Below, in pieces: positions 43,569-55,011 of a DNA stretch of 64,000 bases. The notes below the pieces were generated by a model, which did no database searches, had not been told where the DNA came from, and was given only the letters and a program-made list of their open reading frames with translations. Source of the stretch: Ipomoea triloba (Eukaryota; Streptophyta; Magnoliopsida; Solanales; Convolvulaceae). Each line of letters opens with the position of its first letter. Positions within the stretch are counted from its first letter, which is position 1. Location of the stretch: positions 22,092,734-22,156,733 of the forward strand of contig NC_044920.1 of the NCBI RefSeq assembly GCF_003576645.1, written 5' to 3'. Both the position numbers and the translations under genes were made by a program.

Positions 43569-44789
43569 TTAAAATCGAATATTTATGCCTAACAGTTTCA
43601 TGCTAGCCTTTTGGTAATGCTAGAACTTATACTCATTTTTATGGCTGATTTGAAAATTGAACTTAATCAATTTTGATTACATTGAAATTTTTAGCGCATA
43701 ATTTAAGTTTGACAAATATTGAATTTTGATGACTCTTATTTTATAGTATATTTCACCCCATTGTTAGTCTCTTTTTATGCACATTATAAAGTGTATATTT
43801 GGGTTTTTTTAATTAAAAGATAGTTGTATGCGCAGTTGCGCCCTAATGCACATTTGAGAGAGGAAAATGCATGGAAAAGGAAGCAAAAGTTTATCAAAAT
43901 TGAGCAAAAATGCATGGAAAAGATCAGAGCACACATGCAAAAGATGTGGTGTGGAGGCAAGGCTACGCACGGGCAGTGGCATGCCAGCACGCGCGCCATG
44001 CATTATGTACTCATGCAGCATGTTTTCCACACAAGCACTTTGTGTTTGTGCCATGCCAGTGCACCTGCACATGCAATGACACGCCCGTGCGAGCTAGTAC
44101 GCTGAAACCCTTGATTTGTTCATAATAGATCTTTTTCCTCTTTGTCTAGAGAGAGCAGCTAGTGAGCAGTAGTTGTAGGGTAGAATTTCCAGTTTAGGTC
44201 ATTTCTATCTTTCATTGTTATTTTCCAGTTTTGGTCATTCTATCTTTCCTTGTTATTATTCTCGTAGTTTAGACTATTTTATTCTTGTGTTTATTGCTTT
44301 TATCTTTTGAATCTTTACTTTGTTGAAATATTATTTCTTATCTATTTCCTTAATATATTGTTGGATGATGTTATTTATGAATGTTCTTGTATTTTTTGAT
44401 ATTTATTATATATGATGAGTATATCTTCATACACCATTATACTCTATATTGTACTTGGATCAAATTCCTAATACAATTAAATATTTAAATTGTATGCAAA
44501 AAGATAAATAACTTTCCACTATCATCCCAAATTAAAACATTACAATTACATAACCATTAAAAAACATAAAACATTACAATTACATAATCATTCAAAAACT
44601 TGGGAAATCATATAGAAGTAAATAAACATTACAAATCAATGAAACTTATGCTCTTTTTCAGTTTTCTTCTTGTTCTCTTCTATCTACTTCCTCACAACTT
44701 TTCGTGCTCTATCCATAACTCTTCATTCACGTTCCTTTTTGTGGATGGGATATTTTCAACTCATCAACCCGGGTTCAATTCTTATTCTT
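43569..44789. other. Non-coding intergenic stretch
   Basis: GC-richer, CA/TG-word-rich DNA at 43824-44105 gives open frames on both strands but none with recognisable protein features. A pair of near repeats (TTTCCAGTTTWGGTCATT) is at 44186 and 44221. Confidence 0.4.
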
Positions 44790-44960
44790 AGCTCATTATT
44801 TGAGCTCTTTATTTATTATTTATTTATTTCGTAATCCAGGCCAGTTTATATATTATTTAGGCCTAGGGTCCCGATTAATAGTATTATCATTTTCCTACAC
44901 CCCATTTTATATATTTCTATCCTATTCATGATGGATTTGGTTCCATAAAACCATCACACT
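44790..44960 (+). mobile_element. Gypsy LTR fragment
   Basis: Matches the ends of the LTR-like parts at 2400-2610 and 32560-32750 (TTTCCTACACCCCATTTTAT, GGTTCCATAAAACCATCA). The internal start (GGCGCC-type) is missing. Confidence 0.5.
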
Positions 44961-44969
44961 CCATAATGT

Positions 44970-45480
44970 TTTTAGGTGTACTTTGAAAATACGCTTTCAC
45001 ATGAACTTTAAAGTGCACTCATAAACACTACAAAATGCACTTCCACATGTATTGTAAATTAAAGTCCACTTTAACGTTTGTGTTATTTATTCAAAATGTT
45101 AAAGATTTTTTACATGTCCTTACTTTAGAGCAATTATATAATACTAGAGCAACATTTAGAGGAATACTATAAAGTGCAGCTAGCAAAACTATAAGTGCAT
45201 CCAATGATGCATAGTAGTGCACTAAACATATGTGATTCTAAAAGTACATGTTATTATATGTAAAAGTGCAGAGAAGATAATTTTACTTTCACATATCACT
45301 AGTTACACTTTATAATATTGATAAGTGTACTTTGTAGTTTTGCACAAAGCACTTTTCGCTTTGACAAAGTTTGATATACTTATCAAAATGTCACCACATT
45401 TTTCTCTTTGGATTAGAGTTACAAATTAACTTTTTCAAATTGACGACTAATTAAGATGAGTTACGTTCTCACTTTCTCCT
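44970..45480. mobile_element. Possible MITE with AAGTGCAC-rich core
   Basis: Repeated AAAGTGCAC/CACTTTA words and the right-end phrase TTACGTTCTCACTTTCTCCTAG resemble the 31234 and 53093 elements, though the left end is unclear. A (AAT)n run follows (45528-45591). Confidence 0.4.
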
Positions 45481-45526
45481 AGGTGTTGATTCTTATATGA
45501 TCCAATCCCTATGCGCACACACACAC

Positions 45527-45527
<1 letters not shown>

Positions 45528-45591
<64 letters not shown>
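45528..45591. repeat. (AAT)n microsatellite
   Basis: About 21 AAT units after a short (CA)n run. Confidence 0.95.
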
Positions 45592-45592
<1 letters not shown>

Positions 45593-45955
45593 TCAATAAT
45601 TAATACATATAATGTGTGTATGATATGTTCAAATACATAAAATAAAGATTTATTTAATTATCTGTTTATTTATTATTTTTGTTACAAATACTTTTGTCAT
45701 TTGAGTACTATATATATATACTACTTTTCTATTCTCAACTAACCAAATATTTGAATATAATTTCATATGTAATTACATAACTCAAGTAAACAATGAATCT
45801 AAATATAACTTTTAATAATTTTATACCTATTTTTTATATTTTTATTTTGTAAATCAAAGGTGATGTTAATTTATTAAACTAGCTTTCTACCAAAAAAAAA
45901 TTATTAAACTAGCTGGCTAGTTGCGTAGCTAGCTACTACGCCTTGTGGTAGTGAT

Positions 45956-46853
45956 TGAATTGAAAATTAAAGAAAAAATTTTAGGGTGGCACACTGAACA
46001 AATTTTATTAAAATTTTTGTCGTATAGTAGTTGTGGAATAATTGTGGCCAATAAAACAAAGGTTTAATATAGATGAAATCGAAGATGCAGGCAATAGCCT
46101 CACACTTTCATGTGCAGTGAACAGTTAATGATTTTGTGCAAAATTCTAGGCCTCATTGTAATTAATTATAGGCTAAATTTATATTTTGAAGAATGTTAAT
46201 ATGTTAATATATTTGTCTGCACGGTGCAGGATATTTGGTTGTCTGTGATCAATCTCCCAAATAATAAATTGCCCTAAATTAACTGGCTGCCAGAACTCTC
46301 ACTGGCAACCAGATTCTTCTTACAATTCCAAGCATGATAGAGGTTAAGATAATCTTAAGTAGATGTCTAGAATCTAGGATGAAAGACTACAAAAACATAC
46401 ACAGAACACATGCTTGCAACTCATTCACAAATTATATTCTTATTTTTGTTTTAAAATCTCTACCCCATATATATATATATATATGATTTTTTACAAGGTA
46501 ATATATGTTATATACTTTCTCAAACATTTTCAGTTCAAAGAATCTAAGCCCCCACCACCAGGGTTCGAACCTATAAGTCTATGACCACCCATTTAGAATG
46601 GTAACTGAAATGTCATCACACTACATGGTAGTTGGCATTTACCGTATATATTTTATACCAATGATCAGACAAAACTCAAAATATTTACGATTCAATTTTC
46701 TATTTAATGTAAAATTAGTGAGAGAGAGAATATAAAATGACATTCTAACATAAAAACACTTACCAAACTTTCATTACAAAGTTAATGTTCAAAACTACTT
46801 ATCGACTTTTTTTTTCCTTTTTTGAAATGCAAATCAAAGTCTAAACTGCATTT

Positions 46854-46885
<32 letters not shown>

Positions 46886-47997
46886 TTTTGGTTCAGGTGC
46901 GGTCATGCTCTCCCGTGCGGCCCTGCGGTCACACACCACTCAATGTTACGAAATACACCACTCAATGTTAAGCACACCACAATGAAACACACCACAATGT
47001 TAAGAAACACACCACAGTGCATATTTGTGTGGTGTGTTTCTTAACATTGAGTGGTGTATTTCGTAACATTGAGTGGTGTGAACCGCACGGCCGCACGGNT
47101 GAATTGAAAATTAAAGAAAAAATTTTAGGGTGGCACACTGAACAAATTTTATTAAAATTTTTGTCGTATAGTAGTTGTGGAATAATTGTGGCCAATAAAA
47201 CAAAGGTTTAATATAGATGAAATCGAAGATGCAGGCAATAGCCTCACACTTTCATGTGCAGTGAACAGTTAATGATTTTGTGCAAAATTCTAGGCCTCAT
47301 TGTAATTAATTATAGGCTAAATTTATATTTTGAAGAATGTTAATATGTTAATATATTTGTCTGCACGGTGCAGGATATTTGGTTGTCTGTGATCAATCTC
47401 CCAAATAATAAATTGCCCTAAATTAACTGGCTGCCAGAACTCTCACTGGCAACCAGATTCTTCTTACAATTCCAAGCATGATAGAGGTTAAGATAATCTT
47501 AAGTAGATGTCTAGAATCTAGGATGAAAGACTACAAAAACATACACAGAACACATGCTTGCAACTCATTCACAAATTATATTCTTATTTTTGTTTTAAAA
47601 TCTCTACCCCATATATATATATATATATGATTTTTTACAAGGTAATATATGTTATATACTTTCTCAAACATTTTCAGTTCAAAGAATCTAAGCCCCCACC
47701 ACCAGGGTTCGAACCTATAAGTCTATGACCACCCATTTAGAATGGTAACTGAAATGTCATCACACTACATGGTAGTTGGCATTTACCGTATATATTTTAT
47801 ACCAATGATCAGACAAAACTCAAAATATTTACGATTCAATTTTCTATTTAATGTAAAATTAGTGAGAGAGAGAATATAAAATGACATTCTAACATAAAAA
47901 CACTTACCAAACTTTCATTACAAAGTTAATGTTCAAAACTACTTATCGACTTTTTTTTTCCTTTTTTGAAATGCAAATCAAAGTCTAAACTGCATTT

Positions 47998-48029
<32 letters not shown>

Positions 48030-48242
48030 TTTTGGTTCAGGTGCGGTCATGCTCTCCCGTGCGGCCCTGCGGTCACACACCACTCAATGTTACGAAATAC
48101 ACCACTCAATGTTAAGCACACCACAATGAAACACACCACAATGTTAAGAAACACACCACAGTGCATATTTGTGTGGTGTGTTTCTTAACATTGAGTGGTG
48201 TATTTCGTAACATTGAGTGGTGTGAACCGCACGGCCGCACGG
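45956..48242. repeat. Exact 1.14-kb tandem duplication joined by one N
   Basis: 45956-47098 and 47100-48242 read the same at a constant offset of 1144 bp, including microsatellite lengths, with a single N at 47099. The unit holds a possible minus-strand tRNA-derived SINE (box A-like CCATGTAGTGTGATGAC, box B GGTTCGAACCC, near 46560-46630) and a fold-back element. An N exactly at the joint with no divergence is what an unmerged contig overlap gives. Confidence 0.9.
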
Positions 48243-48275
48243 AAGAGCACGGCCACACCTAAACCTGACCCTATA
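48021..48275. mobile_element. Fold-back MITE beside (TA)n (second copy of 46877-47098)
   Basis: Inverted arms of about 90 bp: GGTTCAGGTGCGGTCATGC then CACCACTCAATGTTACGAAA, and the inverse at the right. Short CACACCACAATG repeats in the centre. (TA)n tracts stand on both sides (48001-48020, 48276-48315). In the first copy the right end is cut off by the N. Confidence 0.7.
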
Positions 48276-48319
48276 TATACATACATATATCTATATATAT
48301 ATATATATATATATATAGT

Positions 48320-49110
48320 TTTTTTTTTCATTCATGTTTATTTTATTTAAAAGTTTTATTGATCAATGTAAGAGTATATTAGACTGAGTAAACTATTTAC
48401 AAAAAGAATAAAACATGATATTATATTAATACAAAAACTTTTATGTTAAATATCAAGCAATGGCAATTATCAAGAACAAAAAGTCATGTATATATATATA
48501 AACAAATCAAAGACCATCAATGATCAATTAATGAACGTATCATCATCATGACCGTCTTAATTATTAGATTTATCATGTAACAATGTTTAGGCATTGGTTA
48601 AGAAACATTCGTTTCACAAGAATTTTGGAGTAACCTTAGTCAAAGATGTTGGAGATTTGGTAGGTTGGGTCAATAAAGTGTGATACGCACTCTTGCTTCC
48701 AATTTTGTAGGATGTGGATCCATTTGTTATTTGTTTTTTAGTACAAATAATATATGTTTTATACAATCAAAATCATCGAATCCATTGACCATTACATATG
48801 TCATAGACTCATAAAGCACATATATTAATAAAAGTATCATATTAGTTTAGGCCGGGCAATCATGTTATAATATACAATAATTAATTTTAAAAAAATTTGT
48901 TCAAACGGTGTTCAAAAACTTAGTTTAAAAAAAAAATAACAGTAATGCAACTTTATTTGTCATATAAGAACAGCACTTCTGTGTTATATATCACTTTGAA
49001 CAATTACATTATCACGTGAACATTGTTAGCATATCATTATATATGCATGCATACCTATTACCTAGTTAATTATGAGACCGAGTGTGCCTACTTTAATAAT
49101 AATCAATTCA
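48320..49110. other. Non-coding intergenic stretch
   Basis: AT-rich, no gene or clear element is seen. Confidence 0.5.
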
Positions 49111-49114
49111 CTAA

Positions 49115-50081
49115 CGGGTTGTTTGGTTTGCGGAATACACCTGGAATGACATAGCATTCCCAGTAATAGGTTTATTCCTTTGTTTGGTAAACACTTCTAT
49201 TCCTAGGAACATTGTTCCTGAGAATGACCTATTCCCTTTGCAAGAGGAATAGAGATACCAGCTGGCTTCCCCTAGGTATTAACTTATTTATGAGTTCTTA
49301 GGAATATATTTTTTATTATATTTTCTTTTTTACCCTTTGTTTAAATTTTTAGGTTTGTTTTTTAAGTCTCTAAAATGGAGGATCAACCTGGTTGAGTAGT
49401 TGGAATGAATTGAGTAGAAATCAGAAAGTGCCAACAATTAACAGGAAGTTACTCCCTATTTTTCCTATCATTGAATCTAAATCAAGAATCACCCCAACTT
49501 GGAGTTCCTTTTGTGCAGTGCAGAAGAGTGGTTCTCTCTTTTTCTCTCAGTTTCAGAGATAGCATAGCTAGAATGATCAATAACCACAGCAAAGGGATCC
49601 TCATCCAAATCGACACCGCACTCTGCAACAATGTTTCAGATCAAATCATATGCAGCAATGTTTCAGATCAAATCATATGCATTAGCATCGTACAAGTACT
49701 GTCCATATCGCTGGATGGTGGGACCATCGACGAGCTTGAATTTCAGAACAAAACCGCGAGATTGCAGTGTGTTAAAGAAGAGGGACTGAGATGACTTGGA
49801 ATTGAGGGATGAGTCGTCGAGCAATACAGGAATGCGCGCGATCTGGACTTCCACAAAGCGAAGAGGACAGAGCTAAATAATTAGTTTTAAGTATGTCTTT
49901 AAACATATATTCCATTTATATTCCTTCAACTAACCAAACGTTAGAATACAATTCCTAAAGTCTATTCATTCAACAAACCAAACAATAGAATACAATTCAT
50001 GTTCTATTCCTTACATATTCCATTTCTTATGAAATAACATTCCTATTCCCTCCAAATTCATTCCGTGAACGAAACGTGCTG
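49115..50081. mobile_element. Harbinger-like (PIF) non-autonomous element carrying a host gene fragment
   Basis: Left end CGGGTTGTTTGGTTTGCGGA, right end inverted CAGCACGTTTCGTTCACGGA, both continuing into GAAT-rich subterminal repeats. Flanked by TAA at 49112-49114 and 50082-50084, the usual PIF/Harbinger 3-bp target. The ends are AT-rich (49115-49370 and 49870-50081), whereas the centre is richer in GC and codes for an OST48 fragment, so the element has taken up host exon DNA. Confidence 0.75.
49550..49854 (-). pseudogene. Captured fragment of OST48 (DDOST/WBP1) gene
   Basis: Minus strand: RIPVLLDDSSLNSKSSQSLF, FFNTLQSRGFVLKFKL and RYGQYLYDA (49836-49680) follow the N-terminal part of the 48-kDa subunit of oligosaccharyltransferase, the ER complex that N-glycosylates proteins. 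After a stop and a 27-bp direct repeat (49629-49682), CGVDLDEDPFAVVIDHSSYA (49560-49622) matches a later part of the same family. The region between is missing, as are signal peptide, C-terminus and membrane anchor. It cannot make a working subunit. Recognition is from memory of the family. Confidence 0.72.
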
Positions 50082-50084
50082 TAA

Positions 50085-50236
50085 TATTGTTAATTAAGAG
50101 CGCAGCTCCCAAATCATTCATGTGTTGTTATCTAAGCATCATAGTTTAGCAAGTAAATATTACGTACTAAGTGTGAATTTGATTCAAACATTGCAATCGA
50201 AATAATAATGAGAATCAAATACTTGGTAAGTATAAT
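50085..50236. other. Spacer between two elements
   Basis: AT-rich, no features, ending in the ATAAT that flanks the LTR element. Confidence 0.4.
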
Positions 50237-52092
50237 TAACGGTAAAAATGGATACCGGATAATATTGATAAGTAAGTAATCATAGTTGAGTACAAGAGTC
50301 AGAAAATAGAGAGCCCCCACTACTTGCTAATGGGCTAGGCTTTAATACTGAAGAATAGTAATGGGTACAATAATGGACACCAACGGCCTCCTAATAAGTG
50401 CAACGGATCCCTCCATAAGTGTCAGGCTCTTCAATAATTGATCTGTGCTCCTTCGTAACGGTTCTTTGATGAGGCAGACCCTAAAAACCGTTACCTCTTC
50501 TTAAGCGATGCCTGGTGCTTTAATGAAATGTTACCTAGTCGGATCGGCATATCCAGTACCTTGCCCAATTATCCTGTTACCAGCCCCCCCTTACTCCAAG
50601 TTGAGAGCGTAGCAGAGTCAACTAGGGAGTAATGATAGTGAGAATTTGTTACTTATCGAATATCATATGCTATAAGCATAGAGAAGCGAGACGAATAAGT
50701 TTTTTCTAATATAGAAATTATTTATTTTTTGAAACCCTAGTCCGCCGTGGCCAAGGCACTGCCTCGGCCAAACGTAGACAAGGCAGGGCTTCGGCTAAAC
50801 TTGGCCGAGTCGGCCTCGGCAGCCTCAAACAATTTTGGCCAAGGCACGGCCTCGGCCAAACGTGGCCGAGATAGGGCCTCGGCCAATTGTGGCCTCGGTA
50901 CGGCCTCGAACTAATAGTGGTCTCGGAGGCGAACACGCTTATGGAGGCAGAACGCACTTGAAGAGGCGGACACATGGAGGAGGCGGACGCATGGAGGAGG
51001 TAGACGCACTTGAGGAGGCGGATGCACTTGAGGAGGCGGGTGCACAGAGGAGGCGGACGCACTTGAGGAGTCGGACGCACGGAGAAGGCGGACGCATGGA
51101 CGCATGGAGGCGAACAGGCTTATGGAGGAGGACGCACTTGAGGAGGCGGATGTATTTGAGGAGGCGGACGCATGTTGGCGAACACGTTTATTCAACAAAA
51201 TTGATCAGGGCAGACCATCACCGATAGTTACATTGATAATCGTTGGGTCCTCTCTCGCATCCCTTCACCCTCCTGCGCGTATGCTCGGGGCACTTGACCT
51301 TGAGCCACTGCCATCAATTGGGCTAGAGCGGCTGCTGCCTGCTGAATGACTCAGGTCATCACCTGGAGATCCACAAGTGGCACATGTGCCTTGGGTTCTT
51401 GTTTCCCTCCACCATGATTGTTGTTGAATTGTCATTCCCTGCTGCTGTGTTCTCTACTAGATGATTTGAGCAGTCACTTGGAGTCCATGGCCTGGATGGG
51501 AGCGCGACCGTGTTGAATAACTTAAGCAGCCGCTTAGAGAACCACAGCATGGACAGGAGCGCGACCTCCATCCACGATTGCTGTTGGGCTAGCTACGAAG
51601 ATCCCCCTCTTGGTCGTGGTTGCTGTTGCAGTTCAAGTAACGGGAACCATGGGAGCTGCTAGATCTGATCATGCAATTTCTAGTGATAAGTTAATTTGTG
51701 AAATTTTGCCTGAGATTTGATCTCGCCTCTCAATAAAAGCACCAATGACGGTAAAAATAGTTACTGGATCATATTTATAAGTAAGAAATCATAGTTGAGT
51801 ACAAGAGTTTGTATGTCAGAAAACAGAGAGCCCCACTACTTGCTAATGGACTCGGCTTTTATACTGAAGAATAGTAATGGCTACGATAATGGATACCAAC
51901 GGCCTCCTAATAAGTGCAACGGATCCCTCCATAAGTGTCCGGCTCTTCAATAATTGATGTGTGCTCCTTCGTAACGGTTCTTTGATGAGGCGGACCCTAA
52001 GAACTGTTACCTCTTCTTAAGCGACGTCTGCTGCTTTAATGAGTTACGTTGTTACCGGGTCGGATCCAGTACCTTGTCCAATTATCATGTCA
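50237..52092 (-). mobile_element. Non-autonomous LTR retrotransposon (TRIM/LARD-like) with ATAAT target duplication
   Basis: Direct repeats 50237-50579 and 51746-52092 (about 345 bp, clearly homologous) are flanked by ATAAT at 50232-50236 and 52093-52097. On the minus strand the 5' LTR starts TGACATGATAATTGG, ends TTTTTACCGTCA and is followed by TTGGTGCTTTTATTGAG, a typical primer-binding start. The 3' LTR is preceded by GGAGTAAGGGGGGGCTGG, a polypurine tract. The 1.17-kb interior has no RT or integrase, so it depends on another element for movement. It contains GC-rich tandem repeats. Confidence 0.85.
50730..51190. repeat. GC-rich minisatellite inside the LTR element
   Basis: 50740-50930 repeats CCTCGGCCAAACGTGGCCGA-like words; 50940-51180 repeats an approximately 18-bp unit, GAGGAGGCGGAYGCACTT. 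The run stays open in several frames only because the period is a multiple of three, so the long open frames here are not evidence of a protein. Confidence 0.75.
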
Positions 52093-52185
52093 ATAATAAT
52101 TGGTTTAAGTAGGAAGCAATCGTTATACGGTGGACCATGGTCCACACATCAGTTTGGACTTTGGACCATGGTGATGATACACAAC

Positions 52186-52351
52186 AAATATGTATATTGT
52201 CAAATGAACCTATATGAGGTTTCAAACTGTCGACACAAATTGGACGCCAATACTTAGTCATACCAGGTGATATTTCCATATCGCAAGTTCTACCTTCTAC
52301 ACCAATGTCTGTGAAATACCCTTCATCACAACCACCACTAGCAGAGTCCAT
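52186..52351 (-). pseudogene. FAR1-related (Mutator-derived) protein N-terminal fragment
   Basis: ATG at 52351; the minus strand reads MDSASGGCDEGYFTDI and then KYWRPICVDSLKPHIGSFDN, resembling the segment just before the FAR1 DNA-binding domain in FAR1-related sequences. Homology stops at about 52186 where GGACCATGGTCC-rich palindromic sequence (52116-52180) begins, related to the ends of the 25147 element. The rest of the gene is missing. Confidence 0.4.
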
Positions 52352-52359
52352 ATTCACAC

Positions 52360-53085
52360 CTACTCACCAATTAAAACCATGCAAAAATAACATAATAAAA
52401 ACAAAAATATTCCAAATCCATACGAACATAAAATACACCACAATATATGAAAAAATGCACCAAATATGCGCATAATATCAGATAACTACCAACCACAACA
52501 ACAACTAAATATAAACCACAATTCAACAAGAAATACACCATACCACCTACAAAACGCACAACCACGTTATCACACACAAAAACCAAGACCACCGGAAAAT
52601 ACTATAACATCGCCGGAAAACCACCATTACAACATAAACACATCCCCCAACACCAAAAACCACACGATAATAACGAAAAATTGAAACTAGAAAAATAAAA
52701 ATAAAAAAACCAAACATATATCAAAATTGGTAAAAATTAATAACAATAACAAAGCCGGAAAATATAAACACGCCAGAAAACATCAACATACCAGTCTCCA
52801 AGCGCGAGCTTCTCCAGCTGCGATGACCTCCAAATTTGCGATCTTCTCCAACTGCGATCAACTCCCAGTTGCGATCTCCTCCAATCCGCACTCGGAACTA
52901 ACTAAATAAACTGACTTATATACGTGCACGTCAATGGCCAATGTAATTACCATAACACCCCCTACAACTTAAACATTCCAAATTCTTGAATTTACTATCA
53001 CCGTTAGATTGGGCGAATTGGACGTCAATGATAAGGCCACACAATCGCACCGGAGCAACTAGCCGCATACGAGCCATTATATATA
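52360..53085. other. Non-coding stretch
   Basis: CA/AC-rich plus-strand sequence (52440-52690) and a block with repeated TTGCGATCTYCTCCAACTGCG-like words (52800-52885). It may be the 5' leader of the FAR1-like fragment. No gene is seen. Confidence 0.35.
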
Positions 53086-53092
53086 TATATAA

Positions 53093-53706
53093 GACGGATC
53101 AGGTGAGAACCAACTGTTTCTATGCATGAGAGAATTAAGAACCAATCGTAGTCGTTCACGTGTCTATATCTAACAATTTAGAAACACTGGTTTTTAAAAA
53201 ATGGGGTGGCATTTTCGTAAGTAATTGAACTTTGAAATACAAGTAAATTGTGTTAAAAGTGCAAGTAATAGTTTTATATAGTGCATCTAAGTGCAAGTAA
53301 AATGTATTCAAAGTGCAACAAATATTGTACATTGAGCATCAATATTACGTGCACGTAACGTTATCATTAGTTGCACCAAACGTTATCATTAAATGCACCA
53401 ATGTGTAAGAAGTTATCATTAGGTGCACCAATGTTAAAATGATAAATTACTTGCACTATAAGTGAAAATTGTTGCACTTTTAAGTGAGTTTACTTGCACT
53501 TTTTACTTTTACACTTGCACTAGTTATTTTCACTTTTAACACATGTTACTTGCACCAAAGTTTGAGTTATTTACGAAAATACCACTGTGTCTTTTCTTTT
53601 TTTAAAAAATAACATCTAATCTATTAAATCTAGACACGTGGACAGTTACGATTGGTTCCTAATTCTTTCATGGACATTCGTTCTCATCTAAGCACGCCAG
53701 GATCGA
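53093..53706. mobile_element. TA-tract-associated MITE with AAGTGCAAGTAA-rich core, copy 2
   Basis: Left end ATCAGGTGAGAACCAACTG and right end the inverse of GCTTAGATGAGAACGAATG; both arms continue with AGAATTARGAACCAATCGTA and CACGTGTCTAKATYTAA. The core shares the GTTATCATTAGTTGCACCAA words of copy 1. A (TA)n run abuts the left end. Confidence 0.65.
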
Positions 53707-54180
53707 ATGAGAACATGGTCTTCTTGTAAAAAGTGATAACCGATCTCAGCCGTCTATCAAGGTTCATTAATTGTTAGCTGAAGGTTTTAATTAAAAAAAA
53801 AAAGTGTAGTCAACTTTATAATTATTGAAAACATTTAATAGCGTGGTTCAATTTTTAATTAATGCAAACTTAAAAGTTTAGTAATGATAAAATCCTAAAC
53901 TTGAAGATTATGATTAGTTCTTAGCTAGTTTTTTCCTACAAACTTATTCTTATATGATTCAATACCTATATATATATTGCAACTTGTTTAGTTAGAGTTC
54001 TTTATGCACTGTCCTCCCCTGGCTTGTTCCTTCTTGCTGTTTTCCGATACACAACCCGACATGCAAACACCAAACAACAAATATTGTCACGTGGAGTTGG
54101 GGCCTTATGCAAATAGAATTGGGGTACGTGCGCATATGATGCCAAAGGGAATTAGGGCATCCCCAACCTAATCATTATAG
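53707..54180. other. Non-coding intergenic stretch
   Basis: No gene is seen. Confidence 0.4.
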
Positions 54181-54352
54181 GGTAATATTTGTGTGAGATC
54201 ATCTCACGTGTTTCAATTTATGAGATGGACCGGATCTTGAATTAATGGATCAAATCTTTAATTGATATGTTAGATCTATGACCTCATTAATTAAAGATCC
54301 GGCACATCTCACGAATTGAGACTTGTGAGACAGTCTCACACAAATTTTTACC
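54181..54352. mobile_element. Small MITE with TTTGTGTGAGAYNRTCTCAC ends
   Basis: GGTAATATTTGTGTGAGATC on the left and its inverse (GAGACAGTCTCACACAAATT, then TTTACC) on the right, 172 bp. Internal inverted words (CGGATCTTGAATTAAT, ATTAATTAAAGATCCGG) extend the hairpin. Confidence 0.7.
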
Positions 54353-54978
54353 AAATATATAGTTTAATACATTAATAAAGGTTCATCTTTTTAAGCTACA
54401 TTATTTGGCATATTATCAAATAATGTACCTTCAATATATTAAAAACGTATATTTATTCATGGTCCAAAATATAATTTGCTTCTCCAACCCTTTTCCCAAT
54501 TTCTATCCATTTTGCGTGCCTAACTTTTTTATATCACCATATAAGCTTTTTATTATTTTTTTCTCTAATCTGTCGTCTCTCAAATTCTCCCCATTTTGTT
54601 AGCCATACATTCATTCACATTATCTATTACTTTACTAATTTTCTATAATTATTATAATTTCAAATTTAATTTCGATTTTAAATCAAAATAAATCTTCACA
54701 TTTAAAATCACATACGGAACAAATTAAAATTGGTAAGTGAATGCAAAATATTAAATACTAAATATAGAAAAAATATACTTAAAAAAAAAACTCTTGAATT
54801 TGATGAAACTTTATTAAGTTATTAACTATAACTAATTCTTAGTTCATTAAAATATAATAACAATAATTTTTTATTTATAATATATGGATTTGAGGGTAAT
54901 TAAGATAAATTAACTCTAACTAATTTCTTAATTAATTAAAATATAATAATAATAATAGTAATAATAATAATAATAATA

Positions 54979-55011
<33 letters not shown>

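Noticed and set aside
43784..44125. Overlapping open frames on both strands, His/Cys/Ala-rich
   Set aside because: No domain or start context is recognisable; they come from a locally GC-richer CATG/GCAC-word stretch.
46561..46630. tRNA-like boxes (GGTTCGAACCC)
   Set aside because: No cloverleaf or acceptor stem could be formed; at best a tRNA-derived SINE fragment, so not called as a tRNA gene.
46985..47060. Short CACACCACAATG repeats looking like a CRISPR-type array
   Set aside because: They are imperfect words inside a fold-back element, not regular repeats with unique spacers, and the genome is a plant's.
50718..51227. Long overlapping open frames rich in Arg/Thr/Glu
   Set aside because: They arise from an 18-bp GC-rich tandem repeat that stays open in several frames on both strands.
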